Shown piece after piece: positions 17,510 through 26,016 of a stretch of DNA of 64,000 nucleotides (the first letter of the stretch is position 1; each line of letters opens with the position of its first letter). The notes under the pieces are model-generated. The model ran no database searches, was not told where the DNA came from, and was given only the letters and a program-made list of their open reading frames with translations. The DNA is from Nocardioides alkalitolerans DSM 16699. Lineage in GTDB: Bacteria > Actinomycetota > Actinomycetes > Propionibacteriales > Nocardioidaceae. The stretch covers positions 186,001 through 250,000 of the forward strand of contig NZ_AUFN01000010.1 in NCBI RefSeq assembly GCF_000426525.1, read 5' to 3'. The position numbers and the translations under genes were made by a program.

Positions 17510-19210
17510 TCAGCGCACCTGGATGTAGCGCGACGAGTGCGAGGCCAGCAGGTTGGCTGAGCCGCCGTACGCGACGTGGAACACGTAGCGACCCGGCGCG
17601 AGGCGCGGGACCGCGAGCACGACCTGGCCGTTGGCCAGCTGCTTGGTCGTGATGGTGGCGACGACGCGGTTGTTGAGGTAGATCTTCGCCGCGACGAGGC
17701 CGGTCGGGCGCGGGACCGCGCTGCTGGGGGCGCTCGGGGCGACGAGCACGTAGCCCGGGGCGGCCGAGCTGGGGGCGCGCGTGAACGAGTAATTCATCTT
17801 CGAGACGCCCTTGAGCACCGTGAAGGCGCCCGTCGTCGTCGGGGCGGTCGCGAGACCCGTGCCGTTGAGCGTGAAGCGCGGGGTGTAGGAGCCCGCCGCC
17901 AGCCCGGCCGGCACGCGGAACGCGGCCTGGCCCCACTGGACGTTGACGGTCTGCGGGGTGCCGGCGCCGGTGAGCGTCACCGTGCGGGTGCCGTCCTCGA
18001 CGTTCTGCACCTTGACCGCGATCCAGGTGGTGGTGCCGTACCGCTGGCCGGTCGAGCCGATGACGTCGCCGAGGCCCGGGTCCACGACCACGGGCGCCTC
18101 GAGGGCGCTCCAGTCGATCTCGACCGGGGTCTCGGTGTCCTGCGTGGTGTTCGAGTGGGTGTGGGCCTGCCACGTGTAGAGCGAGTAGCTCTTCGTCGGG
18201 TCGAGCTTCTCGGTCGGTGCGTTGATCGCGGTCCTGAACGCCCCGTCGGTGATGCCGGCGGCCGGCACCCAGTTGACGCCGGCGAAGAGCTCGGTGTTGC
18301 CGCGGTCGGAGACGTCGGGCATCTCGCCCGCCTCGGCGAGGCCGACGTAGACCCCGTTGTCACCGGGGTTGGTCGCGCCGCGGAACGACGTGCCCGACAC
18401 GCTGAGGTCGAGACCGTCGGCGTACGACGCACCGGTCACCTGGTAGGTGACCGCCGGCGTCGCGGCCGGGGTCGCCTGCGCGGTGAGGGGGGCGGGCGTC
18501 TTGTTGGGCTGGTTCTCCGCGGACGCGTAGAAGTGCGCCCGCACGCCGGACTCGAGCTGGCCGAGGAAGGCGGGCGAGAACGAGCGGCCGCCGACCGGCT
18601 GGCCGGCGCGGGTGATGCCGAGCGCCGTGGCCTGCTCGCTGCCGGCCTCCAGCACGCCGTCCCAGCGGGGCGTGGCGGTGAGCGACGCGAGCGCGCCCTC
18701 CGTGGTCCACGCGCCGTCGGCGACGTCGAAGGTCGTGACCTCGACGGCGGCGGCCGGACGTGGCGTCGCGGGCCCTCCGAACGCGGGCGAGACGAAGGAC
18801 GACACGGTGGCCGAGACGGTGCCGTCGCCGGCGGCGTCGACGGAGACCACCGGGTCGCTGAGCGTGACGCTGTAGAACGTGTTCCCGGCGTTGACGAACG
18901 CGCCCGTGACGGAACCCTCGTAGGCGACGCTCGAGACGCCCGTGCCGGCGTCGTACGTGCCGACCCCGTTCGGGAACGTGATGACGCCGGCGGCGTCCTC
19001 GGTCGCCCCGTCGGCGAGCGTGTGGGTCGAGAGGTGGCTGTCGAACTGCTCCGAGATCTCCCAGGCGAGGGCGGGAGCGGCGGTGGGCTCGTCGGCCGCG
19101 GTCGCGGGCGACGACGTCAGCGCCAGCGGCGTGCTGACGAGCGCCGCGGCGGCGACGACCGCGGTGGCACGGGCGCCGCGACGGGCGCCCGCTCGGGTGA
19201 GGGTGGACAT
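17510..19210 (-). CDS. Secreted HtaA-domain heme-binding protein
   Basis: A 566-residue exported protein, the last gene of the heme operon. A signal peptide ends near residue 38 (TSSPATA). An HtaA domain, known from Corynebacterium heme receptors, begins LAWEISEQFDSHLSTHTLADGA and runs to about residue 230. Next come a beta-rich module (VTYQVTGASYADGLDLSVSGTSF) and two Ig-like segments ending ASHSSRYIQVR. There is no C-terminal membrane anchor or sorting motif, so it is either released or held by its partners. An AAAGGAA ribosome site precedes the ATG. It probably captures heme or hemoprotein outside the cell and hands it to the anchored HtaA protein and HmuT. Confidence 0.85.
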   Translation of the reverse strand: MSTLTRAGARRGARATAVVAAAALVSTPLALTSSPATAADEPTAAPALAWEISEQFDSHLSTHTLADGATEDAAGVITFPNGVGTYDAGTGVSSVAYEGSVTGAFVNAGNTFYSVTLSDPVVSVDAAGDGTVSATVSSFVSPAFGGPATPRPAAAVEVTTFDVADGAWTTEGALASLTATPRWDGVLEAGSEQATALGITRAGQPVGGRSFSPAFLGQLESGVRAHFYASAENQPNKTPAPLTAQATPAATPAVTYQVTGASYADGLDLSVSGTSFRGATNPGDNGVYVGLAEAGEMPDVSDRGNTELFAGVNWVPAAGITDGAFRTAINAPTEKLDPTKSYSLYTWQAHTHSNTTQDTETPVEIDWSALEAPVVVDPGLGDVIGSTGQRYGTTTWIAVKVQNVEDGTRTVTLTGAGTPQTVNVQWGQAAFRVPAGLAAGSYTPRFTLNGTGLATAPTTTGAFTVLKGVSKMNYSFTRAPSSAAPGYVLVAPSAPSSAVPRPTGLVAAKIYLNNRVVATITTKQLANGQVVLAVPRLAPGRYVFHVAYGGSANLLASHSSRYIQVR

Positions 19211-19247
19211 GGGGTGGTTCCTTTCTCGGGGGTCGGACGCGGACGCG

Positions 19248-20798
19248 TCAGACCGGGACTGATCCGCCCGACCGGCGGGGTGACGGGTGACGGGGGGCCG
19301 TGGGTACGGCGAGGAGCGCGGCGGCGGCGAGCAGCAGGCCGCCGCCGACCCACCACAGGACGCTCGTGGAGGAGACCGGCCCGGCGGACGCGTCGTCGCC
19401 GAGCAGCGCGGAGACGGAGCGCAGGTCGTGCGCGAACGGCAGCGTGCCGTCGGCCGCGAGGACGGCCGCGCCCGTGGGGGCCACGGCCGGTGGCGCGACC
19501 GCCACGGGCCCGCGGGCGGTGCGTGGTCCGCTCCCCCCGCCGGTCGCGGCGCCGCCCGTGGAGCGGGTCGGCGGGGCGAGGGCGGTGTTCTGCGGGCCCG
19601 GCGTCGCGACCTGGGTCGGCGGGGGCGTCGGTGTGGGCGCGGTGACCGGCCGGGAGGCGTCGTACGAGACCGAGAGCGGCTTGGCGACCTTGTAGGGGTC
19701 GGTGCTGCCGCCCGAGGAGTACCAGTACGAGCCGGTCCCGAGGGTCTCCATGACGTCCACGAGGTCCTGCGGGAAGGCGCCGGCGACCGCGGCGTCGGAG
19801 AGGTCCTGGGGCGTGCCGGACGTGGTGACGCGCACCCCGCGGTACGCCGGGATGGCGGTGAACCCGTCGACGGCGGCGAGGTCGACCGACGGCAGGTCGG
19901 CCAGCGTGGCCCGCCGGGGCGCGACCGGGACGGCGCTGCCCGGGTCGTCGATCGACGACGCGTAGCCGCCGACCGAGGCCGTCAGCGTGCCCCTCCCGTC
20001 GGTGACGGTGAGCACGGGGTCGATGACGTGGAACAACGACATGCCGGAGTAGTAGAGGACCGTGAACTCGCCCTCCCACCGGATCGTGGCGGTGCCCGCC
20101 TCGCGGTCGACCTCTCCGACACCGCCGGAGAGCACGAGCTGGTGGTTGCTGAACACGCCCGCGGTCGGCGAGCGCAGGGTGGCGCCGGAGCTGTCCGTGC
20201 GGAGACCGGCCCAGGTCGCGGGCTGCCAGCTCGAGCCGTTCCACTTCTCGACCGCGACGTCGCCGGCGCTCTGCCGCCACGCCGACTGGCTGAGCTGCCG
20301 GCCGCCGCCGGGGTGGTCGACGCTGCCGGCGGAGAAGAAGTTGTAGGTGCCCGGCGCGTGCGCCGCGTTGCCGGACTCGTCGTTGATGCCCCAGCGCAGC
20401 ACGGCGTCCTCGATCGCCACGGGCCCGTCGGTCGGCTCAGCGGTCGGCTCAGCGGTCGGCTCAGCGGTCGGCTCAGCGGTCGGTCCCGTGGTGGGCGCGG
20501 TCGTGGGCGCGGTGGTCGGGGCCGTCGTCGGAGCGGTCGTGGGTGCGCCGGTCGGGGTCGTCGTCGCCGGGGTCGACGGGGTCGACGTCGTCGTCGGGGG
20601 CGCCGACGTGGTGCCCGTGGTCGCGCCGCTCGTGGCTGTCTCCCCCGCCTCGGCCGCGTGGGCCGCGCCGGGGCTCGGTACGCCGAGCAGCGTCATCGCG
20701 GCGACGAGGCACAGCACGGCCACCCCGGCGACGGCGAGCACGGCGGCGCGCAGGCGGGCATCCACGGGGCGCGGGGAGGGGTGCACGGGCGGGGTCAT
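19248..20798 (-). CDS. Membrane-anchored HtaA-domain protein
   Basis: A 516-residue protein: an N-terminal signal segment (AVLAVAGVAVLCLVAAMTLLG), a Thr/Pro-rich stretch with APTT and AEPT repeats (about residues 65-125), one HtaA-like domain starting VLRWGINDESGNAAHAPGTYNFFSAG, a Pro/Gly-rich linker, and a C-terminal membrane helix (VLWWVGGGLLLAAAALLAV) with a basic tail. This is the topology of corynebacterial HtaA: extracellular heme domain on a cell-wall-spanning stalk. The ATG overlaps the upstream stop (ATGA). It probably relays heme from the secreted HtaA protein to HmuT. The stalk is encoded by a DNA repeat that may vary in length. Confidence 0.82.
   Translation of the reverse strand: MTPPVHPSPRPVDARLRAAVLAVAGVAVLCLVAAMTLLGVPSPGAAHAAEAGETATSGATTGTTSAPPTTTSTPSTPATTTPTGAPTTAPTTAPTTAPTTAPTTGPTAEPTAEPTAEPTAEPTDGPVAIEDAVLRWGINDESGNAAHAPGTYNFFSAGSVDHPGGGRQLSQSAWRQSAGDVAVEKWNGSSWQPATWAGLRTDSSGATLRSPTAGVFSNHQLVLSGGVGEVDREAGTATIRWEGEFTVLYYSGMSLFHVIDPVLTVTDGRGTLTASVGGYASSIDDPGSAVPVAPRRATLADLPSVDLAAVDGFTAIPAYRGVRVTTSGTPQDLSDAAVAGAFPQDLVDVMETLGTGSYWYSSGGSTDPYKVAKPLSVSYDASRPVTAPTPTPPPTQVATPGPQNTALAPPTRSTGGAATGGGSGPRTARGPVAVAPPAVAPTGAAVLAADGTLPFAHDLRSVSALLGDDASAGPVSSTSVLWWVGGGLLLAAAALLAVPTAPRHPSPRRSGGSVPV
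20431..20478. repeat. Four tandem 12-bp repeats
   Basis: GTCGGCTCAGCG occurs four times without a mismatch from 20431 to 20478. On the minus strand it encodes the AEPT repeats of the HtaA stalk. The unit is a multiple of three, so copy-number change would lengthen or shorten the stalk without a frameshift. Degenerate APTT-coding units continue to about 20555. Confidence 0.9.
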
Positions 20799-21943
20799 CG
20801 GGTCGCCTTCCGTCGGACGAGCAGCAGCCGGCCGGCCGCGGCCGCCAGCACGAGGGCCGCCACGACGACGAACCCCAGGGCGAGCCAGTCGAGGCCGCCG
20901 TCGTCCTCCGGCGCGCTCACCGCGACCTCCTCGGTCGCGGGCGCGGTGTCGGCGGCCTGCACGGCGAAGCTGACGGCGAGCGGCTCCGCGGTGCCGAAGA
21001 CCCGCAGCTCGTGGGTGCCGGCCTCGGTCTCCGCCGGCAGGGTGACGACGCCGGCCATGCTGCCGTCGGCGGCGACCTGGAACGGTCCGGCCCCGGCGGC
21101 GCCGTCGTCGAAGGTGACGCTCAGCTGCTGGCCGGGCGTGAGCCCGGTGGCGCGGAACGGGAGCACCCGACCGGCGACCGCGGCCGAGCGGTCGACCTCG
21201 AGGGCGGGCGGTCCGGCCGGCGCGGCGGGGGCCGCCGTCGTCGGGGCCGCGCCGGGCTCCGCAGCCGCAGCGCCGGGCGCGGTGGTGGTGGTCGCGCCCG
21301 GGGGCGCCGCGCTCCCGCCGCCTGCGGGCTCCTCGTCGTACAGGCTGCCGACCTCGATCGGCGTGAAGGTCTCGTTGCTGCTGTTCGTGACGCCGTGGGC
21401 GCCGACGGTGATGATCCCGCAGGTGACCTCGCGGCAGTCGATCGTGCGCTCGTTGCTCGAGCGGTCGTAGGCGGTGAAGGTCGCGCCGGGCACGACGACC
21501 GTGGTCGACCACGCGCCGCTCGCGCTCATCGTGCCGCCGTTGGCCGAGGCGGCCGTGTCGGAGCCGGGGAAGGCCACGTACTTCTGGAAGCCCTGGTTGT
21601 CGGCGCTCTCGGAGTCGGGCACGTAGAAGTAGTCGACGCCCGTGCGCCCGCCGCGGCTCGGCTGCCAGCCGGGGTCGACGGTGCCGAAGAAGACGTAGAC
21701 CCCGCCGTGGCCGCCCTGGACGGACTGGAAGCCGCTGCCGCTCACGGTGAGCGTGGTGGCGTAGGTGGCGTCGACGACCGCGTCGCCGTCGGGGTTCGCG
21801 ACGCTCACGCGGGAGGCCGCCTGCGCCGGCGCGGCGGCGAGCAGCGGCACCAGCGTGGCCGCCACCAGGGCCACCAGGAGGCCGAGGACCGGGGCGCGGC
21901 GGGAGTGGTCGGTGGACGGGGAGAGCGCGCTCAGACGGGGCAC
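20795..21943 (-). CDS. Membrane-anchored surface protein of the heme operon
   Basis: A 382-residue protein with a signal peptide (GLLVALVAATLVPLLAAAPAQA), a beta-rich domain (RVSVANPDGDAVVDATYATTLTVSGSGF to about residue 165, with a cysteine pair in IDCREVTCG), an Ala/Pro/Thr linker, an Ig-like domain and a C-terminal membrane helix (LALGFVVVAALVLAAAAGRLLLV) with RRKATR. The first domain resembles a module in the secreted HtaA protein of the same operon. It lacks a clear HtaA domain. The GTG start has AAGGAGG four bases ahead and lies inside the end of hmuV. It is probably an accessory heme-relay or scaffold protein; the biochemical role is unknown. Confidence 0.7.
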   Translation of the reverse strand: MPRLSALSPSTDHSRRAPVLGLLVALVAATLVPLLAAAPAQAASRVSVANPDGDAVVDATYATTLTVSGSGFQSVQGGHGGVYVFFGTVDPGWQPSRGGRTGVDYFYVPDSESADNQGFQKYVAFPGSDTAASANGGTMSASGAWSTTVVVPGATFTAYDRSSNERTIDCREVTCGIITVGAHGVTNSSNETFTPIEVGSLYDEEPAGGGSAAPPGATTTTAPGAAAAEPGAAPTTAAPAAPAGPPALEVDRSAAVAGRVLPFRATGLTPGQQLSVTFDDGAAGAGPFQVAADGSMAGVVTLPAETEAGTHELRVFGTAEPLAVSFAVQAADTAPATEEVAVSAPEDDGGLDWLALGFVVVAALVLAAAAGRLLLVRRKATR

Positions 21944-22779
21944 GAGTCCTCCTTCGGGAGCGGGGACGAGGGGGCGGGCGGGGCGGACGCGGGGCCGCGC
22001 ACCGGTACGACGAGGAGGTGGCCGGCGTGCTCGACGACGTCGACGGGGTGGTGGTAGACCTCGCTGAGCAGCGCGGGCGTCAGCACCTCGCGGGGGGTGC
22101 CCGTGGCCCGTACGGCGCCGTGGGCCAGCACGCAGACCCGGTCGGCGTACGCCGCGGCCAGGGAGAGGTCGTGGAGCACGACGACCACGGCCGAGCCCTC
22201 GCGGGCCTCCTGCACGGCGACCCGCAGCAGGGCCTCCTGGTGCTGGAGGTCGAGGGCGGCGGTGGGCTCGTCGAGCAGGAGCAGGCGGGTGCCCTGGGCG
22301 AGCACGCGCGCGAACGACACGCGGGCCTGCTCCCCGCCCGACAGGGTCGGGTAGAGACGCTCGGCGAGGTGGGCGACGTCGGCGCGGGCCTCGGCCTCGG
22401 CGATCATCCGGAGGTCGTCCTCGGCCTCGGGGGCGCGGTGCCACGGAGCACGGCCCATCTCCACCACCTCGCGGGCCCGGAACCCGAACGCGAGCCGCTG
22501 CTGCTGGAGCAGGACGGCGCGCCGGCGGGCCAGGTCGCGGGCGCGGTACGACGCGACCGGCACCCCGTCGAGCTCGACGGAGCCGGACGTCGGCTCGAGG
22601 TCACCGGTGAGCGCACCGAGGAGCGTGGACTTGCCGGCGCCGTTGGGCCCGACGAGCACGACGACCTCTCCCGGGAGGACCGTGAGGTCGACCCCGCCCA
22701 GGATCGTGGTGCCGTCGACGGTGACCGTGACGCCGCGGGCGACGAGGCCCCGGTCGGTCGTGCGGGAGGTGGCGCTCAT
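21931..22779 (-). CDS. hmuV: Heme ABC transporter ATPase HmuV
   Basis: A 282-residue ABC ATPase with Walker A GPNGAGKST (residues 44-52), signature LSGGEQARVSFARVLAQ, Walker B RLLLLDEPTAALD and the HDLSLA switch histidine. The helical-domain segment LLQQQRLAFGFRAREVVEMGR is typical of FecCD/BtuD-type heme and siderophore importers. The ATG overlaps the hmuU stop (ATGA). It energises heme entry through HmuU. Its last 13 bases overlap the next gene's start. Confidence 0.93.
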   Translation of the reverse strand: MSATSRTTDRGLVARGVTVTVDGTTILGGVDLTVLPGEVVVLVGPNGAGKSTLLGALTGDLEPTSGSVELDGVPVASYRARDLARRRAVLLQQQRLAFGFRAREVVEMGRAPWHRAPEAEDDLRMIAEAEARADVAHLAERLYPTLSGGEQARVSFARVLAQGTRLLLLDEPTAALDLQHQEALLRVAVQEAREGSAVVVVLHDLSLAAAYADRVCVLAHGAVRATGTPREVLTPALLSEVYHHPVDVVEHAGHLLVVPVRGPASAPPAPSSPLPKEDSCPV

Positions 22780-23897
22780 GCCCAGCCCCCCGCCGTACGG
22801 CGCGTGCGGCGCAGCAGCCAGAAGAAGAAGGGCCCACCGACCAGCGAGGTGAGCATGCCGATGGGCAGGTCGGCGTAGGCGATCGCCGTGCGGGCCCAGA
22901 GGTCCGCGACGACCAGGAGGGTCGCGCCGCCGAGCGCGCTGGCGGGCACGAGCATGCGGTGGCCGGGGCCGGCGACCATGCGGATGAGGTGGGGCACGAC
23001 GAGCCCGACGAAGGCGATGACGCCGCAGAAGGCGACCCCCGCTGCGGTGAGCACGGCGACCACGACGATCGCGACGAGCCGCAGCCGCTCGACGTCGACA
23101 CCCACGTGGCGCGCGGCGCGGTCGCCGAGGGCGAGCAGGTCGAGCTGGCGGGCGAGCAGCAGCGAGGCGACGAGGCCGACCACGACGAGCGGCACGACGA
23201 CCTGCACCTCCGGCCAGCGCGAGCCGTTCATGCTGCCGAGCGTCCAGAAGACGATCTCCTCCCGGGCGGCGGTGTTGCCGAGGAACAGCAGGAACGCGAG
23301 GCCGGCGCTGGCGACGGCGTTGACGGCGATGCCCGTGAGCACGAGCGTCACCACCTCGGTGCGCCCGTTGTCGCGGGCCATCACGTAGACGAGCAGCGTG
23401 GTCGCGAGCCCGCCGAGGAACGCGCAGACCGCGATGGTCCAGGTGCCGGCGAAGTCGAGGGAGAACACGATGACGACGGCGGCGGCCACCGCGGCGCCCG
23501 ACGAGACGCCGACGACCCCGGGCTCGGCCAGCGGGTTGCCGAACACGCCCTGCATCAGCGCGCCGGCGCTCGCCAGCGCGGCGCCGACGAGCGCCGCCAT
23601 CACGACGCGCGGGAAGCGCACGTTCCAGAGGTTGTTCTCCGCCTGCGGGTGGGTCGGCAGGGGCCCGAGGTCGAGGCCCGCGCGGTGCAGGACGGAGCCG
23701 ACGACCTCGCTGACGGGGATGTGGAACTGGCCCGTGGCCGCGGCGAGCAGGCAGGCGACGACGAGCGCCGCCCCGAGCCCGCCCAGCAGCCCGACGCGGG
23801 CGGCGAGGGCCGACGTACGTCGCTGGAGACCGGCGCCCGGGCCCGACGACGGGGTCGCGGCCCTCGCGGGCGACGGCGTGACGGGAGCGGTCGTCAC
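22776..23897 (-). CDS. hmuU: Heme ABC transporter permease HmuU
   Basis: A 373-residue FecCD-family permease with about ten membrane helices. The family segment RFPRVVMAALVGAALASAGALMQGVFGNPLAEPGVVGVSSGA is clear, as is GVIAFVGLVVPHLIRM. The GTG start at 23897 overlaps the hmuT stop (GTGA), placing hmuT, hmuU and hmuV in one coupled unit. It forms the cytoplasmic-membrane heme channel. An Ala/Pro/Ser-rich cytoplasmic N-terminus of about 40 residues precedes the first helix. Confidence 0.93.
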   Translation of the reverse strand: MTTAPVTPSPARAATPSSGPGAGLQRRTSALAARVGLLGGLGAALVVACLLAAATGQFHIPVSEVVGSVLHRAGLDLGPLPTHPQAENNLWNVRFPRVVMAALVGAALASAGALMQGVFGNPLAEPGVVGVSSGAAVAAAVVIVFSLDFAGTWTIAVCAFLGGLATTLLVYVMARDNGRTEVVTLVLTGIAVNAVASAGLAFLLFLGNTAAREEIVFWTLGSMNGSRWPEVQVVVPLVVVGLVASLLLARQLDLLALGDRAARHVGVDVERLRLVAIVVVAVLTAAGVAFCGVIAFVGLVVPHLIRMVAGPGHRMLVPASALGGATLLVVADLWARTAIAYADLPIGMLTSLVGGPFFFWLLRRTRRTAGGWA

Positions 23898-25066
23898 GCC
23901 ACCGACTCCGGCGCGTAGATGGCGACCGCGAGGGCGTTGAGCACCTGCGCGGTGAGGGGGCCGTAGCCGAGGATCTGGGCGTCGGCCATGTCGACGATGC
24001 GCTGGTTCTCGCCGGCCGGGGTCGCCGCGAGCGCGGGCAGCCGCTCGAGCAGGCCGTCGACGCCGCCGGCGGACTCGAGCCCGTCGGTCATCATCAGCAG
24101 CAGCTCGGGCTGGGCGGCGATGATGCCCTCGTCGGTGACCGGCTTCATGCCGGCCCAGCCGATCTCGCCGGCGACGTCGTAGCCGCCGACCGCGTCGATG
24201 AGCGCGTCCGCGCCGGAGCCCTCGCCGAACATGTAGTAGATGCCGGAGGTGCCGCGCACGTAGAGGAAGACCGTGCGCAGGCGGCGGCTCTCCTCGGCGG
24301 GCGCCACCTCGGCGATCGAGTCGCGGACCTCGGCGACCTCCGCCTCGACGCGGGTGGCGAGCTGCTCCCCCGCCTCGGGCACGCCGAGCGCCGTCGCGAC
24401 CTCCATCGTCAGCGAGGAGAGGTTGTCGAGCCCGCGGTGGCCGTCGACGACGACGACCGGGATGCCGGAGTCGCGCATCTGCAGGATGACGTCCCACGGC
24501 CCGAGCGAGGTGTCGGTGAGGATCAGCGTGGGGTCGAGGCCGAGGATCGCCTCGGCGTTGAGGTCGTGGCCGTTCTGGGTCACGAGCGGCAGGTCGGAGG
24601 CCTCGTCGAACTGGGTGCTGACGTCGCGACCGATGAGCACGTCGCCCATCCCCAGCTCGAAGACCGTGCGCGAGAGCGTGCCGTAGACGTCGAGCGCGAG
24701 CACGCGGCTCGTGTCGGTGACCGTCACCTCGGTGCCCTGCACGTCCGTGAGCGTGACCGGCAGCTCGGGGGTCGGGTCGGCGACGGGCTCGACGTCGGTC
24801 TGCTCGATGACGGCCGAGACGTCACCCTGCCAGTCACGCACGTCGTCCAGCGGCGTGGCGTCCGCCAGCGCCGGGGCGGCGGGACCGTCGGCCGCGGAGT
24901 CGCCGTGGCTCTCGGCGCCGACGCCCTCGAGCCCGCAGGCGGAGAGCAGCAGGGCCAGGACGACTCCGGCGACCGGTACGACGACCGCGGTCGGGGCGGA
25001 GCGGGACGACCGCCGTCCACGGGGCAGCACGGTGGTCGACGCACGGGTCGACACGGGGGAACGCAT
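23894..25066 (-). CDS. hmuT: Heme-binding lipoprotein HmuT
   Basis: A 390-residue substrate-binding protein. The lipobox LLLSAC gives lipid attachment at C44, after a basic N-terminus and hydrophobic segment. The binding fold includes RVLALDVYGTLSRTVFELGMGDVLIGRD, HDLNAEAILGLDPTLILTD and GWAGMKPVTDEGIIAAQPELLLMM, typical of HmuT/IsdE-type heme proteins; the axial ligands cannot be named with confidence. It is the first gene of the operon, divergent from heme oxygenase, with an IdeR-type box in the shared region. Iron repression is therefore likely. Confidence 0.92.
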   Translation of the reverse strand: MRSPVSTRASTTVLPRGRRSSRSAPTAVVVPVAGVVLALLLSACGLEGVGAESHGDSAADGPAAPALADATPLDDVRDWQGDVSAVIEQTDVEPVADPTPELPVTLTDVQGTEVTVTDTSRVLALDVYGTLSRTVFELGMGDVLIGRDVSTQFDEASDLPLVTQNGHDLNAEAILGLDPTLILTDTSLGPWDVILQMRDSGIPVVVVDGHRGLDNLSSLTMEVATALGVPEAGEQLATRVEAEVAEVRDSIAEVAPAEESRRLRTVFLYVRGTSGIYYMFGEGSGADALIDAVGGYDVAGEIGWAGMKPVTDEGIIAAQPELLLMMTDGLESAGGVDGLLERLPALAATPAGENQRIVDMADAQILGYGPLTAQVLNALAVAIYAPESVA

Positions 25067-25136
25067 GCAGGGCTCTCGTCTCGATGAGGAAGCGGGGACA
25101 CGGCGTCGGTGGTCGATCTCCGAGTCGACGGCCGAC

Positions 25137-25155
25137 TTAGGTTAGCCTAAGGCAA
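25137..25155. promoter_or_regulatory. IdeR/DtxR-type iron box, heme locus
   Basis: TTAGGTTAGCCTAAGGCAA matches the actinobacterial IdeR/DtxR consensus TTAGGTTAGSCTAACCTAA at 15-16 of 19 positions, with a perfect left half. It lies between hmuT (minus) and heme oxygenase (plus), so iron-loaded IdeR can repress one or both. Confidence 0.8.
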
Positions 25156-25156
25156 G

Positions 25157-25175
25157 TTTGGCAAGCCTTACCTCT
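25157..25175. promoter_or_regulatory. Possible second, weaker IdeR-type box
   Basis: Read on the minus strand, AGAGGTAAGGCTTGCCAAA matches the same consensus at about 13 of 19 positions, and starts one base after the strong box. DtxR-family dimers often bind in pairs, so tandem occupancy is plausible, but the match alone is not convincing. Confidence 0.4.
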
Positions 25176-25186
25176 GGTCCCGCATC

Positions 25187-25222
25187 TTGACAGAGTGTCG
25201 ACATGTTGTCGACACTCTGTCG
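25187..25222 (+). promoter_or_regulatory. Heme oxygenase promoter covered by an inverted repeat
   Basis: A consensus -35 TTGACA (25187-25192) is followed 18 bases later by GACACT (25211-25216) as -10. The same stretch holds a 14-bp perfect inverted repeat, GACAGAGTGTCGAC (25189-25202) and its complement (25208-25221), with five bases between. A repressor bound there would block RNA polymerase. The ATG at 25203, inside the loop, is not the gene start. Confidence 0.65.
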
Positions 25223-25289
25223 AGAAAATCATTCCGGGTGTCCGCGACGACGCGGTGCCGCCCTCCGCACCCAGCCGCCGGGAGCCCCC

Positions 25290-25952
25290 ATGACCGTCCT
25301 CGCCCAGCCCCACCTCGACGCCCCGCTGTCCACGGCCATGCGCGAGGGCTCGCAGGCGGAGCACACCGCCGCCGAGGGGTCGTCCTTCATGGCCGAGCTG
25401 CTCGGCGGGCGGGTGAACGAGGCGGGCTACACGGCCTACCTCCTGCGCCTGCGCCAGGTGTACGCCGCCCTCGAGGCCACCGCCCGCGCCACGGCGTCCG
25501 ACCCCGCGGTCGCCGCCGTGTTCGACCCGGGCCTCGAGCGGCTGGCCGCGATCGACGCCGACCTCGACCACTGGGCGCCCGCCGGACCCCGCACGGTCGA
25601 CAGCCCGGCCGCCTCGGCGTACGCGGAGCGCGTGACGAACGCCACGACGTGGGCGCCGCTCTTCGTGGCCCACCACTACACCCGCTACCTGGGCGACCTC
25701 TCCGGCGGCCAGGCGATCGGCCGCATCCTCGACCGGACCTTCGAGCTCGGCGGCGCGGGCGTGGCCTTCTACGCGTTCCCGGCGATCCCGAAGCCGAAGC
25801 CCTACAAGGACGCCTACCGCGCCCGCCTCGACGGTCTCAACCTCGACGCCGACGAGAAGCAGCGCGTCGTCGCCGAGGTGAAGGCCGCGTTCGGCCTCAA
25901 CCAGGCCCTCTTCGCCGAGCTCAGCGTCGACCTGGACCGCTACCGCCGCTGA
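25290..25952 (+). CDS. hmuO: Biliverdin-producing heme oxygenase
   Basis: A 220-residue helical enzyme that opens heme to release iron, biliverdin and CO; the usual size for bacterial HmuO. The proximal histidine is H25 in GSQAEHTAAEG. The distal helix glycines are GDLSGGQ (135-141) and the conserved TRYLGDLSG context is intact. The ATG at 25290 has GGGAG ahead of it and matches family N-termini. It is divergent from hmuT and uses the heme that HmuTUV imports. The region upstream suggests both iron control and a second repressor. Confidence 0.95.
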   Translation: MTVLAQPHLDAPLSTAMREGSQAEHTAAEGSSFMAELLGGRVNEAGYTAYLLRLRQVYAALEATARATASDPAVAAVFDPGLERLAAIDADLDHWAPAGPRTVDSPAASAYAERVTNATTWAPLFVAHHYTRYLGDLSGGQAIGRILDRTFELGGAGVAFYAFPAIPKPKPYKDAYRARLDGLNLDADEKQRVVAEVKAAFGLNQALFAELSVDLDRYRR

Positions 25953-25979
25953 GCCCCACCGCGCGCCGCGCCGGGTCAC

Positions 25980-25998
25980 CCGGCCCCCTGGGGGCCGG
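25980..25998. terminator. GC hairpin after heme oxygenase
   Basis: CCGGCCCCC (25980-25988) and GGGGGCCGG (25990-25998) form an almost loopless inverted repeat between the heme oxygenase stop and the next gene's promoter. Confidence 0.5.
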
Positions 25999-26003
25999 CG
26001 GTC

Positions 26004-26016
26004 TAGCCTGACCGCT
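26004..26016 (+). promoter_or_regulatory. Leaderless promoter -10 for the uronate-dehydrogenase-like gene
   Basis: TAGCCT at 26004-26009, then seven bases, then GTG at 26017. No ribosome site. Confidence 0.55.

Noticed and set aside
20431..20560. CRISPR array
   Set aside because: Units are contiguous 12-base repeats without spacers and encode a Thr/Pro-rich protein stalk.
25203..25289. An earlier ATG for heme oxygenase inside the palindrome loop
   Set aside because: It lies within the core promoter, would add 29 atypical residues, and the ATG at 25290 has a ribosome site and family-like N-terminus.
17510..25952. Heme locus as a recent horizontal island
   Set aside because: Base composition and codon use look the same as the flanks, and no integrase, tRNA junction or direct repeat is present.
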